Assembly (NCBI GenBank): GCA_937885015.1
Contig: CALAAS010000008.1
Coordinates: forward strand, 1-64,000
Length of the DNA stretch: 64,000 bases
Source: an uncultured Clostridium sp.
GTDB lineage: Bacteria > Bacillota > Clostridia > Lachnospirales > Lachnospiraceae
Reading direction: 5' to 3'
Part shown: in pieces, positions 1 through 8,465 of the stretch
Position numbering within the stretch: position 1 is the first letter of the stretch
Layout of the letters: each line of letters begins with the position of its first letter
Notes under the pieces: model-generated
Databases searched by the model: none
Seen by the model: the letters and a program-made list of their open reading frames with translations, nothing else
What the model was told of the DNA's origin: nothing
Program-made: the position numbers and the translations under genes

Positions 1-291
1 TTTTCTCGAAATTCCTAACTGCATTACGAGGCCATTATACTTCGGATAAGAAAAATTATCAATAGTTTTTTTACAGAATTCCCAACTTTTTCGTTTTAAG
101 GGGAATATTTGCTGTTTTAACGAATGATGTTTTCTCTGGGAAGTATGCCCTACCTCCGATACACCCACATTATAATATAGCCTCTCCCAAAATACCATAA
201 CTTTTCTCTGTTCATTTCCTTACGGATTTGTTACAAAACCTCTCTTTTTTTCATGTTTTGTTTTTATATCCATACAATCCCGCAAACGCCA
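1..291. other. Left-edge non-coding stretch
   Basis: AT-rich DNA with several T and A runs and no plausible coding frame. I see no convincing terminator or RNA gene in it. It probably separates the first gene from whatever lies left of the window. Confidence 0.5.
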
Positions 292-320
292 TTTTACTTC
301 TCTCCCCTTTGTGGTATAAT
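292..320 (+). promoter_or_regulatory. Putative promoter of the licC-licA fusion gene
   Basis: A perfect -10 hexamer TATAAT at 315-320 lies about 50 bases before the start codon. The -35 region at 292-297 (TTTTAC) is a poor match with a 17-base spacer, so the call rests mostly on the -10 box and its position. Confidence 0.5.
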
Positions 321-370
321 GTTCATATCTTGTATTTTATTCTATATTTTTGAACAGGAAAGGATATTCC

Positions 371-2188
371 ATGGATCGCTATGGTTTAATTTGCAGAAGT
401 ATATATGAAAACCCCAATCTCACGCAGCGGGATCTGGCTTCAGAACTCCATCTGTCGCTGGGAAGTATCAATCGCCTGATGGGCGAATGTGTGGAGCGGG
501 GCCTCGTTGCCAATGACCCGGAGCGCGGGCAGTATTCTATTACGGAAGAAGGACTGCGTTATCTGAAACCCTTTCAGGTGGACGGAGCTGTTATCACGGC
601 CGCCGGATTCGGTTCCCGTTTTGTCCCACTGACTTTTGAAACGCCGAAGGGTCTTCTGGAGGTGTTTGGCCAGCGGATGATTGAGCGGCAGATCTGCCAG
701 CTCCGGGAGGCCGGAATTGACGATATTACGATTGTGGTAGGTTATCTGAAGGAGAAGTTTGAATATCTGATTGATAAATACAATGTAAAGCTTCTCTACA
801 ATCCAGAGTATTCCTCGAAAAACACGTTGGCGACCCTGTACCATGCCCGCGATCTTTTCCGAGATAGAAACATGTACCTTCTGGTATCGGATAACTGGCT
901 TCGTTCCAACATGTACCACCGCTACGAATGTGGCGCCTGGTATTCGTCGGTTTATATGGAAGGAAAGACATCCGAGTGGTGTCTCTCTTCTAATAAAAAG
1001 GGGCGGATCTCTTCTGTCTCCATCGGAGGGCAGGATTCCTGGGTTATGTATGGCCCGGCATTTTTCTCTCGTACCTTCTCAGAACAATTTTTCCCCCTTC
1101 TGGAAAAGGCCTACAAACGCCCCGGAACGGAACAGTGTTATTGGGAGCAGGTAGTTCTGGATCACATTGACGAGCTGGAGCTTTATATGAACTGTCAGCC
1201 TGACAATCAGGTTTATGAATTTGAGAATCTGGAAGAGCTCCGTCAGTTTGATCCCAAATATCAGAATCATTCTGACAATGAGGCCCTTCAGCTGGTTTCA
1301 CAGGTATTTCATGTCCCAGAATCGGAGATTTCCAAGATCCGCTGCCTGAAATCAGGAATGACCAACCAGTCTTTCCTTTTTTCTGTCCGTAATAATTCCT
1401 ATATCTGCCGGATTCCAGGGCCTGGCACGGAGTTTCTCATTAACCGTCAGGAGGAAGAGGCGGCTTATCGTGCCGTAACTCCCCTTGGAATTACAGAGCA
1501 CCTTCTCTATTTTGACGGCAAAACCGGATATAAGATTGCAGAATATTATGAAGGCGCCCGCAATGCCGATCCGAAAAGTCGGGAGGATATGGCGGCCTGC
1601 ATGGCCATGCTCCGCCGTCTCCACAACTCCGACGTGACGGTTCCCCACCAGTTCCGCCTCCGGGAACGGATTGATTTCTATGAGCGGATCTGCCGCGGCC
1701 GGGAATCCATGCTGTTTGAAGATTATCCGGAGGTGCGTGCCCACATGAACCGGCTGCTGGACTGCCTGGACACACTGGATCGGCCCCGCTGCCTGGCTCA
1801 TATTGATTCCGTGGCCGATAACTTCCTGTTCCTTCCGGACGGTTCTCTGCGCCTGATTGACTGGGAATATGCCGGCATGTATGATCCATTGATTGACATC
1901 TCCATGTGCAGCATTTATTCTTATTATACAGAAGATGAACTGGACAGCCTTCTTACTCTCTATCTGGAACGCCAACCTTCTTCCGAAGAACGTTTTGTTG
2001 TCTATGCCTATGCCGCCCTGGGCGGTTTTCTGTGGACACTGTGGGCTGTTTTCAAAAGCATGGAGGGCCGTGAGTTCGGGGATTACACGATTGTCATGTA
2101 TCACTATGCAAAGCAGTACTATAAAAAAATTCTTCAGCTGAATCTGTTTCCTGATTCCTTTCTGGATTCTACAGTTCGAAAGCTGTAA
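371..2188 (+). CDS. wHTH - phosphocholine cytidylyltransferase (LicC-like) - choline kinase (LicA-like) fusion
   Basis: About 605 residues in three parts. Residues 1-70 look like a winged helix-turn-helix (SLGSINRLM). From about residue 73 comes a sugar/choline nucleotidyltransferase domain with AAGFGSRFVP, ETPKGLLEV and VSDNWL, as in LicC, which makes CDP-choline from phosphocholine. From about 300 to the end is a choline-kinase/aminoglycoside-phosphotransferase fold with the catalytic-loop motif HIDSVADNF and the metal-binding motif LIDWEYAG, as in LicA. Together the two enzyme domains would phosphorylate and activate choline for decoration of surface glycopolymers. The ATG at 371 is chosen because AGGAAAGGA at 355-363 sits just upstream; a TTG at 350 lies before that site. 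The next gene carries choline-binding repeats, which fits. The function of the HTH part is not known to me. Confidence 0.85.
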   Translation: MDRYGLICRSIYENPNLTQRDLASELHLSLGSINRLMGECVERGLVANDPERGQYSITEEGLRYLKPFQVDGAVITAAGFGSRFVPLTFETPKGLLEVFGQRMIERQICQLREAGIDDITIVVGYLKEKFEYLIDKYNVKLLYNPEYSSKNTLATLYHARDLFRDRNMYLLVSDNWLRSNMYHRYECGAWYSSVYMEGKTSEWCLSSNKKGRISSVSIGGQDSWVMYGPAFFSRTFSEQFFPLLEKAYKRPGTEQCYWEQVVLDHIDELELYMNCQPDNQVYEFENLEELRQFDPKYQNHSDNEALQLVSQVFHVPESEISKIRCLKSGMTNQSFLFSVRNNSYICRIPGPGTEFLINRQEEEAAYRAVTPLGITEHLLYFDGKTGYKIAEYYEGARNADPKSREDMAACMAMLRRLHNSDVTVPHQFRLRERIDFYERICRGRESMLFEDYPEVRAHMNRLLDCLDTLDRPRCLAHIDSVADNFLFLPDGSLRLIDWEYAGMYDPLIDISMCSIYSYYTEDELDSLLTLYLERQPSSEERFVVYAYAALGGFLWTLWAVFKSMEGREFGDYTIVMYHYAKQYYKKILQLNLFPDSFLDSTVRKL

Positions 2189-2194
2189 ACGGAT

Positions 2195-2211
2195 CAGCGC
2201 ATGATGCGCTG
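2195..2211. repeat. Short palindrome between the licCA-like gene and the choline-binding protein
   Basis: Inverted repeat with arms CAGCGCA and TGCGCTG around TGA, 7 bases after the upstream stop codon. No T-run follows, so it is not a convincing intrinsic terminator; it may be an RNA hairpin or a regulator site. Confidence 0.35.
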
Positions 2212-2271
2212 CAGAAGCAGTGTATGAAACCTATAATACAGTCAATCCGTTTTAAAAAGGGGTGTTATTTT

Positions 2272-3417
2272 ATGTACAGAAAGAAAATGCAGGCCGCGGC
2301 GCTGGCCTGCCTGATCGGCTGTTTTTCCGCATATCCGGCTCTCAGCAGTCCGGCCGCTCCGGCCCAGACCCAACCCGTACAGACGTCTTCTCAGGGAAAC
2401 GCCAGCGTTTCCTCCGGCCAGTCAACTAAGAAGGGCTGGGATCAGGATCAATCCACATCGCTCTGGTACTATTATCAGAATGACGGAACGAAGGCAGTCG
2501 GATGGTTGAAAATCAGCGGCTACTGGTACTATTTTCACTCGGACGGCCATATGCTGACCGGATGGCAGCAGCATGCCGGTTCCTGGTATTATCTTGGAAC
2601 TGACGGACGCATGTATACCAACTGGCAGTCTCTGGACGGCTCCTGGTATTATCTGGGAAGCGACGGGGCCATGCGCACCGGATGGCAGCTTCTGGACGGA
2701 ATCTGGTATTATCTGGACTCCAGCGGAAAAATGCTGACCGGATGGCAAAAAATTGATCGGGAATATTACTATCTCCACGAAGGTAAGATGCTGACTGGGT
2801 GGCTGAATGACAGCACCGGACAGACTTATTATATGGACAAGGAATCCGGCAAAATGGCCCGGGCCTGGAAAGAAATCGACGGAATCTGGTATTACTTTGA
2901 CACCTATGGTCACATGCAAAAAGGCTGGATTAAGGTTTCCGGCAAGTACTATTACCTGAACCCGGAAACCGGTAAAATGGCTTCCAATACGGCGCTTACC
3001 GTTGATGGAATTTCTTATTCCTTTGGAAAAGACGGGGCATGTACCAGCGATACCAGCCGTCTTTCCGGCCTGACAGACAGTTATTTTGATCCTGCTGCCG
3101 ATACCAACGGCGGCTCCAGCACTACCATCGGTGCAGGAACGCCTTCCGCCAATGCCCCTGGCAGCTCCGACGCCACCATCGGCACAGGAACGCCTTCCGC
3201 CAATGCCCCTGGCAGCTCCGGCACTCCCACCGGCAGCACAGGAATGTCTTCCGGCTCTGGACAGACGACTGTACCGAAACCCGGAACCGAACAGTCCATC
3301 TCACGGCCCGGCATGCTGTACTCCAACGGTTCCTCCGGCAGTTCCTTTACTGGCCAGGAAACATCCGGTAACCGTGACCTTCTGGCTCCCGGGCAGACCG
3401 GAGGTCCAGGACGATAA
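2272..3417 (+). CDS. Choline-binding-repeat surface protein
   Basis: About 381 residues. An N-terminal signal peptide (MYRKKM, then a hydrophobic stretch to about residue 25) is followed by roughly nine tandem cell-wall-binding repeats of about 20 residues with the pattern GW..G.WYY...G.M.TGW, from about residue 45 to 270. This is the choline-binding repeat family, in which aromatic residues of neighbouring repeats hold choline on surface polymers. The C-terminal 110 residues are Ser/Gly/Thr/Pro-rich low complexity. No enzymatic domain and no LPXTG or transmembrane anchor is visible, so choline binding is probably the only attachment. ATG at 2272 has AAAAAGGGGTG about 8 bases upstream; the in-frame ATG at 2224 lacks such a site. 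It directly follows the choline kinase/cytidylyltransferase fusion. Confidence 0.88.
   Translation: MYRKKMQAAALACLIGCFSAYPALSSPAAPAQTQPVQTSSQGNASVSSGQSTKKGWDQDQSTSLWYYYQNDGTKAVGWLKISGYWYYFHSDGHMLTGWQQHAGSWYYLGTDGRMYTNWQSLDGSWYYLGSDGAMRTGWQLLDGIWYYLDSSGKMLTGWQKIDREYYYLHEGKMLTGWLNDSTGQTYYMDKESGKMARAWKEIDGIWYYFDTYGHMQKGWIKVSGKYYYLNPETGKMASNTALTVDGISYSFGKDGACTSDTSRLSGLTDSYFDPAADTNGGSSTTIGAGTPSANAPGSSDATIGTGTPSANAPGSSGTPTGSTGMSSGSGQTTVPKPGTEQSISRPGMLYSNGSSGSSFTGQETSGNRDLLAPGQTGGPGR
3124..3225 (+). repeat. Two tandem copies of a 51-bp coding repeat
   Basis: Two nearly identical 51-bp units, starting at 3124 and 3175, encode the 17-residue unit T-I-G-x-G-T-P-S-A-N-A-P-G-S-S-x-x inside the low-complexity tail of the choline-binding protein. 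Near identity at the DNA level suggests recent slippage or unequal crossing-over, so copy number may vary between strains. Confidence 0.85.
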
Positions 3418-3512
3418 AAGCGGTATACCCTACCATGAGTGGGAGTTTTAAGAAAGAAGCTCGCCCGCGAGCTTCTCCGCCTGCGGCGGGTCGCTTCTGC
3501 GACAAAATTCCT

Positions 3513-3547
3513 CTCCGCCGCATGGCGTTCCTCGCGGAGCGTTTTTT
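3513..3547 (+). terminator. Intrinsic terminator of the choline-binding protein gene
   Basis: Stem CTCCGC / GCGGAG with a 15-base loop followed by CGTTTTTT. It lies about 95 bases after the stop codon. A second hairpin (10-base arms around AAGCTCGC / GCGAGCTT, 3455-3476) precedes it. Confidence 0.6.
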
Positions 3548-3582
3548 ATTGCATAGGAAGTAATTTCCTATGCAATAAAAAA
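3542..3582. repeat. 18-bp-arm perfect inverted repeat (CATAGGAA hairpin)
   Basis: Perfect arms of 18 bases (3542-3559 and 3565-3582) with loop GTAAT; the core is CATAGGAA / TTCCTATG flanked by T and A runs. It can act as a terminator-like hairpin on both strands. A relative with core CATAGGA / TCCTATG is at 33422-33450. Confidence 0.8.
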
Positions 3583-3623
3583 GGACCTTGGATTCACTAT
3601 GAACCCTTGGTCCTTCTTTTTTT
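3577..3623 (-). terminator. Terminator hairpin, copy A of a duplicated element
   Basis: Inverted repeat built on GGACCTTGG / CCTTGGTCC with A-run and T-run flanks. On the minus strand it ends the antitoxin transcript, about 45 bases after its stop codon. Copy B at 5159-5209 is nearly identical, with four extra bases (TGAA) in the loop. The pair brackets the toxin-antitoxin genes. Confidence 0.8.
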
Positions 3624-3668
3624 AGGCTATGTCTTTTCACAGTCCCCTTCAGAAAATATTTCCGTTAA

Positions 3669-4697
3669 TTAAATTTGCAGGCTTTCTGCATATTTAAACT
3701 GAATGACATCCCTAGGAGCAGTTTCAACATATGCCTGCTCTTTATGCATAAATGCAATAATGTCACTTTTACTCATTTTACCCAGTTTATCTATAACTAA
3801 ATCCAGTATTTCCTTGTCATCCTTTGATAATGCTGAAAACTTGCATTCTCCACTTAAAGCGAAATGATACGCATTTGTTTCGCCCATATCAACTTCCTCG
3901 CAAGGAACATCCTTTAAGTCAATGATTGAATTATGCCCTACAGGAACTGCTCCCATTGGTAGTGCCCGATAAACCAATCCTGTAATCGCACGTCCTCTTC
4001 TTTTATAAGCCAACGCATCTGCATACCACATAAGCTTCATCAACTTGACTTTGTAAAGACTTGTAACTTTAGAAGAAACAGCAAAATATCTTATCACATC
4101 AACAACCTTATCAAGCGAAAGCGGAGTATTCCCATGAAACATCTTATTACCCTGAAATCTTGCATAACTTGTCTCAATCGCTTTTCTCAAATATGCATCT
4201 TGATCCTCTTCAAAGAATGAAGTTGCTGCCTCCATATATTTTTGATAAGATTCAGCTGATAAGCTGTCTTTTGCATCATTTAGTAAAGACAAGAACCATT
4301 CTGGATCCTGATCAATTTTCTTTAAAATTGTGTCATGAGCTTTATCTTGAACCTGATGGCTCTCATATCTGGTAATGGTTTTACCGCCCCACCCCAGCAA
4401 TACGCATAAATCACTCTGGCTAATACCATATTTTGCTCTTATTCCGCTTATCTGAGTTGATGTCAAAAGACCCTTCTTTTCTCTATATGAATCCTTCATT
4501 CTAGTATCATTATCCTGCATCTGTTTTTCATCCATATACAGTTCTTCTGCCAAATCGCAATACAAATAATAGGCTGCATAATCTACTTCTGTATTCTTAA
4601 AAGTGGCCTTATCCATAACAAGAACTGTTTTCACTTCATGTTCTTCCATGCAACATGTACAAAGTCTTTTTTCACTTTTTAGAATCTTCATATCCAT
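3669..4697 (-). CDS. Antitoxin-like protein: zinc-ribbon, HTH and Panacea/SocA (DUF4065) domain
   Basis: 342 residues. The N-terminus has a short Cys cluster (CTCCMEEHEV, about residues 13-22) like the YgiT-type zinc finger of MqsA-like antitoxins, though only one clear Cys pair is visible. Residues 75-130 form an Xre-type HTH (ISQSDLCVLLGWGGKTITRYE). Residues about 190-310 match the Panacea/SocA domain (KVVDVIRYFA, LKLMWYADAL-like KLMKLMWYADAL). Panacea proteins neutralise varied toxins encoded next to them, and the HTH probably autoregulates the operon. It lies 11 bases downstream of the putative toxin gene with RBS GGGGGTG before its ATG. The region looks AT-richer than the flanks, consistent with transfer. 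Confidence 0.8.
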   Translation of the reverse strand: MDMKILKSEKRLCTCCMEEHEVKTVLVMDKATFKNTEVDYAAYYLYCDLAEELYMDEKQMQDNDTRMKDSYREKKGLLTSTQISGIRAKYGISQSDLCVLLGWGGKTITRYESHQVQDKAHDTILKKIDQDPEWFLSLLNDAKDSLSAESYQKYMEAATSFFEEDQDAYLRKAIETSYARFQGNKMFHGNTPLSLDKVVDVIRYFAVSSKVTSLYKVKLMKLMWYADALAYKRRGRAITGLVYRALPMGAVPVGHNSIIDLKDVPCEEVDMGETNAYHFALSGECKFSALSKDDKEILDLVIDKLGKMSKSDIIAFMHKEQAYVETAPRDVIQFKYAESLQI

Positions 4698-4708
4698 GAA
4701 AACACCCC

Positions 4709-5011
4709 CTAATTCTTTCTATATTCTCTCATTTCACTTCTTTTGGGAAATCTAATATCTTTTACTGTCTGCATATAGTCTTCCACAGATAATGTCAATA
4801 ATTCACGTTTTAAGGCATCCACAGGATTTTCATCAGGAAATAATTTATTAACAGTGTATTGGTTCGTATATTTTTCATCGCGCTTTTCATCAACGAGGCG
4901 CTTGGCTTGAAAATCTATCTTAGTCCCATTATTGAGTGCAAATTTCAAATCTTTAATATATGCTTTTACTTCGATTTCACTCTCTATACGTGATTTTATT
5001 TCTTCAGCCAA
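4709..5011 (-). CDS. Putative toxin partner of the Panacea antitoxin, possibly C-terminally truncated
   Basis: About 100 residues, charged and soluble, with the stretch YTVNKLFPDENPVDALK and an end at RSEMREYRKN. It is the first gene of the pair. The TTG at 5011 is chosen as start: the in-frame ATG at 5062 lies inside the spacer of the promoter at 5050-5078 and so would not be transcribed, whereas the TTG is preceded by a G-rich RBS (GGGGGGGCGAG). From memory, related proteins continue for about 40 more residues after the SEMRE motif, so this copy may be shortened and inactive; that is recollection, not something the sequence proves. The toxin mechanism is not recognised. Confidence 0.55.
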   Translation of the reverse strand: MAEEIKSRIESEIEVKAYIKDLKFALNNGTKIDFQAKRLVDEKRDEKYTNQYTVNKLFPDENPVDALKRELLTLSVEDYMQTVKDIRFPKRSEMREYRKN

Positions 5012-5049
5012 TTTCTCGCCCCCCCGACACAGTATCAATTGATACCCAT

Positions 5050-5078
5050 ATAATACATCCAATTTTCCACTTTGTCAA
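5050..5078 (-). promoter_or_regulatory. Promoter of the toxin-antitoxin pair
   Basis: On the minus strand TTGACA (5073-5078), a 17-base spacer and TATTAT (5050-5055). Strong match to a housekeeping sigma promoter. It fixes the transcription start near 5043, about 30 bases ahead of the chosen TTG start codon. Confidence 0.75.
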
Positions 5079-5158
5079 CCTCTTCGATTTCTCCCATGAA
5101 TCGCTCAAATGCCAGCACCGGATCGCAAATGTCCAGATAAGCAAGTTAATTGTGACAC

Positions 5159-5209
5159 AAAAAAAGGACCTTGGATTCACTATGAATGAACCCTTGGTCC
5201 TTCTTTTTC
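5159..5209 (-). terminator. Terminator hairpin of glnN, copy B of the duplicated element
   Basis: On the minus strand the stem GGACCAAGG...CCAAGGTCC is followed by TTTTTTT, about 10 bases after the glnN stop codon. It also carries a T-run on the plus strand. It is almost identical to copy A at 3577-3623, differing mainly by an extra TGAA in the loop. Confidence 0.85.
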
Positions 5210-5219
5210 TGAGTTCCAT

Positions 5220-7337
5220 TTATACCTCAAACACCATATCTCCATAGCTGGGGAATGGCCACAACTCTTTATCCACGATCATTTCCAGGCGATCCGCCGG
5301 ATCCCGCAGGGCCTGCATGGCCGGAACGATCTCGTGAAGATAATAGAAAGCCCGCTCTTTGTTGTCGGCCACAGCGGCAGCCAGCTTCATCTTCTCTTCC
5401 AGGTTTGCCAGAGCCGTTTTCATAGAGGACAGCAGATCTGAGGACTCCACAAGCAGCTCCTCCTGGGTGCTGGTATCCGCCTGCTGGCAGGCACTGCGGA
5501 CAGTCCCAATGGAGGTGGCCAGCTGGGTCGTATACTTGATGACAGCCGGGATGATTTGCTTTCCTGCTATATCTACCATGGTTCTCGCCTCGATATTCAT
5601 GGTTTTGGCATAAGCATCGTATTCGATTTCCGCCCTGGATTCCAGTTCCGCCCGGGTGTAAACGCCAAAGCTTTCGAACAGCCTCACTGCCTTTTCTGTG
5701 CGCAGTGCTTCCACGGAATCGATTCCAGCCTTCAGGTTGGGAAGGCCCCGGCGTTCCGCCTCCTTTACCCACTCCTCTGAATAGCCGTTTCCGCTGAATA
5801 TGATACGGCGATGCTCGATCAGCAGGCGTTTCAGAAGGTCATGGACTGCGCTGACGAAATCATCACTCTGCTCCAGCTCATCTGCCGCCTCTTTGAAAGC
5901 CTCTGCCACAATCGTATTAAGCACCACATTGGGGGAAGACACGGAGTCCGAAGATCCGACCATACGGAACTCGAATTTATTTCCCGTAAAAGCAAAGGGC
6001 GAGGTGCGGTTCCGGTCCGTGGCATCCTTGGCAAAATCCGGCAGCGTGGCAACCCCGGTGTGGAGAACGCCGCCCTGCTTGGAATGGGCGGCCTCGCCGG
6101 TGCTGCACAGCTGCTCGATCACGTCCTCCAGCTGCTCTCCCAGGAAAATGGAAATGATGGCCGGCGGCGCCTCTGCTGCCCCCAGTCTCTGATCATTGCC
6201 CGGAACTGCAGTGGACTCACGCAAAAGATCTGCATGGGTGTCCACAGCCTTCATCACACAGGCCAGAACCAGAAGAAACTGCACATTCTCATGGGGTGTT
6301 TCCCCGGGATTCATCAGGTTAATTCCGTCGTCCGTTATCAGAGACCAGTTGTTGTGCTTTCCGGAACCGTTGATCCCGGCAAATGGTTTTTCATGAAGCA
6401 GACAGGTAAGGCCATGATGGCCAGCCACCCGTTTCATCGTCTCCATGACCATCTGGTTGTGATCCACCGCCACATTGACCTGGCCGTACGTAGGAGCCAG
6501 CTCGTGCTGGGCCGGAGCTGCCTCGTTGTGCTGAGTCTTGGCGCTGACACCAAGACGCCACAGCGTTTCGTTCAGCTCCTTCATAAATGCACCGACCCGG
6601 GGACGGATACTTCCAAAGTAGTGGTCATCCATCTCCTGCCCCTTAGGCGGCTTGGCGCCAAACAGGGTCCGGCCGGCATAGATCAAATCCTTACGCTGCA
6701 GATATTTTTCTTTATCAATCAGAAAGTACTCCTGTTCCGGCCCCACATAGGGAATGACACGCTTGGAGGTAGTATTTCCAAACAGGCGGATAATGCGGAG
6801 CGCCTGCTCGTTAATCGCCTGCATGGAACGCAGCAGCGGCGTCTTTTTGTCCAGCGCCTCGCCCCGGTAAGAACAAAAAGCCGTGGGAATGTAAAGCGTT
6901 ACCCCCAGTGTGTCTTCCCGGAGAAATGCCGGAGATGTGCAGTCCCAGGTTGTATATCCCCGCGCCTCAAAGGTGGATCGAAGACCCCCGGAGGGAAAGG
7001 ACGATGCGTCCGGCTCTCCCTTGATCAGCTCCTTCCCGGAAAACTCCATGATAACCTTGCCATTTCCATCCGGCACAGAGATAAAAGCATCGTGCTTTTC
7101 AGCCGTAACACCGGTCAGCGGCTGAAACCAGTGGGAATAGTGGGTTGCCCCCCGCTCAATGGCCCAATCCTTCATGGCATGTGCCACCACGTCTGCAATG
7201 GACGGATCCAGTTCCGTTCCGTCCTCGATGGTCTGTTTCAGTTTCTTGTATACGCTTTTCGGAAGGCGTTCCCGCATGGCAGTGTCATTGAACACATTTT
7301 TTCCGAAAATTTCCGCTACGTTTATGATATCACTCAT
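5220..7337 (-). CDS. glnN: Glutamine synthetase, type III (GlnN)
   Basis: About 705 residues, the usual length of type III glutamine synthetases and far longer than type I. It joins ammonia and glutamate to glutamine using ATP in the cytoplasm. Recognisable type III features include the N-terminal block with GLRSTFEARGYTTWD and the catalytic region with VGPEQEYFLID, NEAAPAQHELAP and NGSGKHNNWSL. The ATG at 7337 is favoured over a GTG nine bases upstream because AGAGGG lies at the right distance. A terminator for fba lies within about 15 bases of this RBS, leaving little room for a separate promoter; expression may come partly by read-through from fba. Confidence 0.95.
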   Translation of the reverse strand: MSDIINVAEIFGKNVFNDTAMRERLPKSVYKKLKQTIEDGTELDPSIADVVAHAMKDWAIERGATHYSHWFQPLTGVTAEKHDAFISVPDGNGKVIMEFSGKELIKGEPDASSFPSGGLRSTFEARGYTTWDCTSPAFLREDTLGVTLYIPTAFCSYRGEALDKKTPLLRSMQAINEQALRIIRLFGNTTSKRVIPYVGPEQEYFLIDKEKYLQRKDLIYAGRTLFGAKPPKGQEMDDHYFGSIRPRVGAFMKELNETLWRLGVSAKTQHNEAAPAQHELAPTYGQVNVAVDHNQMVMETMKRVAGHHGLTCLLHEKPFAGINGSGKHNNWSLITDDGINLMNPGETPHENVQFLLVLACVMKAVDTHADLLRESTAVPGNDQRLGAAEAPPAIISIFLGEQLEDVIEQLCSTGEAAHSKQGGVLHTGVATLPDFAKDATDRNRTSPFAFTGNKFEFRMVGSSDSVSSPNVVLNTIVAEAFKEAADELEQSDDFVSAVHDLLKRLLIEHRRIIFSGNGYSEEWVKEAERRGLPNLKAGIDSVEALRTEKAVRLFESFGVYTRAELESRAEIEYDAYAKTMNIEARTMVDIAGKQIIPAVIKYTTQLATSIGTVRSACQQADTSTQEELLVESSDLLSSMKTALANLEEKMKLAAAVADNKERAFYYLHEIVPAMQALRDPADRLEMIVDKELWPFPSYGDMVFEV

Positions 7338-7351
7338 CCAACTCACCCTCT

Positions 7352-7418
7352 TTTGAAAAAAGAATCCGGCCTGTAAGTAAACGCTCTCAGGGAGATAGTC
7401 GTCTTACCTGCAGGCCGG
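7352..7418 (-). terminator. Terminator between fba and glnN
   Basis: On the minus strand arms CCGGCCTG and CAGGCCGG, extended by TAAG/CTTA, enclose a loop of about 25 bases and are followed by ATTCTTTTTT. It starts about 20 bases after the fba stop and ends almost at the glnN RBS, so it could act as an attenuator for glnN as well as terminating fba. Confidence 0.75.
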
Positions 7419-7438
7419 CCATAGAAATCAGATTCTCA

Positions 7439-8302
7439 TCAGGCTTTTCCAACGGAACCAAACAGCTCCATCTTGGTCTTCACCGTCTCTTTAATTGCCT
7501 CAGCGCCCGGAGCAAGCAGCTTACGCGGATCAAAACCCTTTCCTGCCAGATCCTTGCCTGCCTCAATATACTTGCGGGTTGCCTCCGCAAAGGACAGCTG
7601 ACACTCTGTATTTACATTGATCTTTGCAACTCCAAGGGAAATTGCTTTTTTAATCATATCCTCCGGGATACCCGTACCGCCGTGAAGAACCAGAGGCATA
7701 TCGCCCACTTTCTCTTTTACGGCTGCCAGAGTTTCAAAGCTTAATCCCGGCCAGTTTTCCGGATATTTTCCATGAATATTGCCGATACCGGCAGCCAGCA
7801 TGTCCACACCCAGATCTGCAATCGCCTTGCACTCGTCTGGATCTGCACACTCACCCATACCAACTACACCGTCTTCCTCACCGCCGATGGAACCCACCTC
7901 GGCCTCCAGAGAAAGTCCCTTCTCCTGGCATACGGCTACCAGCTCTTTTGTCTTCTCCACATTTTCCGCAATGGGATAATGGGAACCATCAAACATAATG
8001 GAGGAAAATCCTGCCTCAATACACTTATAGCATCCCTCATAGGTACCGTGATCCAGATGAAGCGCTACCGGAACTGTGATGTTCAGTTCTTCGATCATGG
8101 CCTTTACCATAGCAGCAACTGTCTTAAAACCAGTCATATATTTTCCAGCACCCTCGGATACACCAAGAATAACCGGAGAATTCAACTCCTGTGCGGTCAG
8201 CAGAATGGATTTTGTCCACTCCAGGTTATTGATATTGAACTGACCAACTGCGTATTTTCCCTCTCTTGCTTTCTGAAGCATGTCCCTAGCATTTACTAAC
8301 AT
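7439..8302 (-). CDS. fba: Fructose-1,6-bisphosphate aldolase, class II
   Basis: 287 residues, typical for the class II zinc-dependent aldolase that cleaves fructose-1,6-bisphosphate in glycolysis. Zinc and substrate motifs are visible: LHLDHGTYE near residue 80, EAEVGSIGG near 135, NIHGKYP near 180, LHGGTGIP near 210 and KINVNTE near 230. The ATG at 8302 has a perfect AAGGAGG at 8310-8316; the upstream in-frame start is ignored. It is followed by glnN on the same strand. Confidence 0.96.
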   Translation of the reverse strand: MLVNARDMLQKAREGKYAVGQFNINNLEWTKSILLTAQELNSPVILGVSEGAGKYMTGFKTVAAMVKAMIEELNITVPVALHLDHGTYEGCYKCIEAGFSSIMFDGSHYPIAENVEKTKELVAVCQEKGLSLEAEVGSIGGEEDGVVGMGECADPDECKAIADLGVDMLAAGIGNIHGKYPENWPGLSFETLAAVKEKVGDMPLVLHGGTGIPEDMIKKAISLGVAKINVNTECQLSFAEATRKYIEAGKDLAGKGFDPRKLLAPGAEAIKETVKTKMELFGSVGKA

Positions 8303-8465
8303 GAATAAACCTCCTTGCTGTTTTGTCAACCACATATGGCCTATTATATACCATATTCCCGCTTTTGCATAGTCTGTTAAGAAAATGTCACATAAATTTT
8401 TTATCCATTTTTTTCTTTACTTTACAGCATTTTCACGAGTATTCCCGGCAAACCGGCCCCTTCTT

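Noticed and set aside
3124..3225. CRISPR-like repeat
   Set aside because: The two 51-bp units are in frame inside a surface protein's low-complexity tail with no spacers.
5811..7376. Long plus-strand open frame (about 520 residues) opposite glnN
   Set aside because: It is the antisense of a well-conserved glutamine synthetase, has no RBS and its translation is low in normal protein character.
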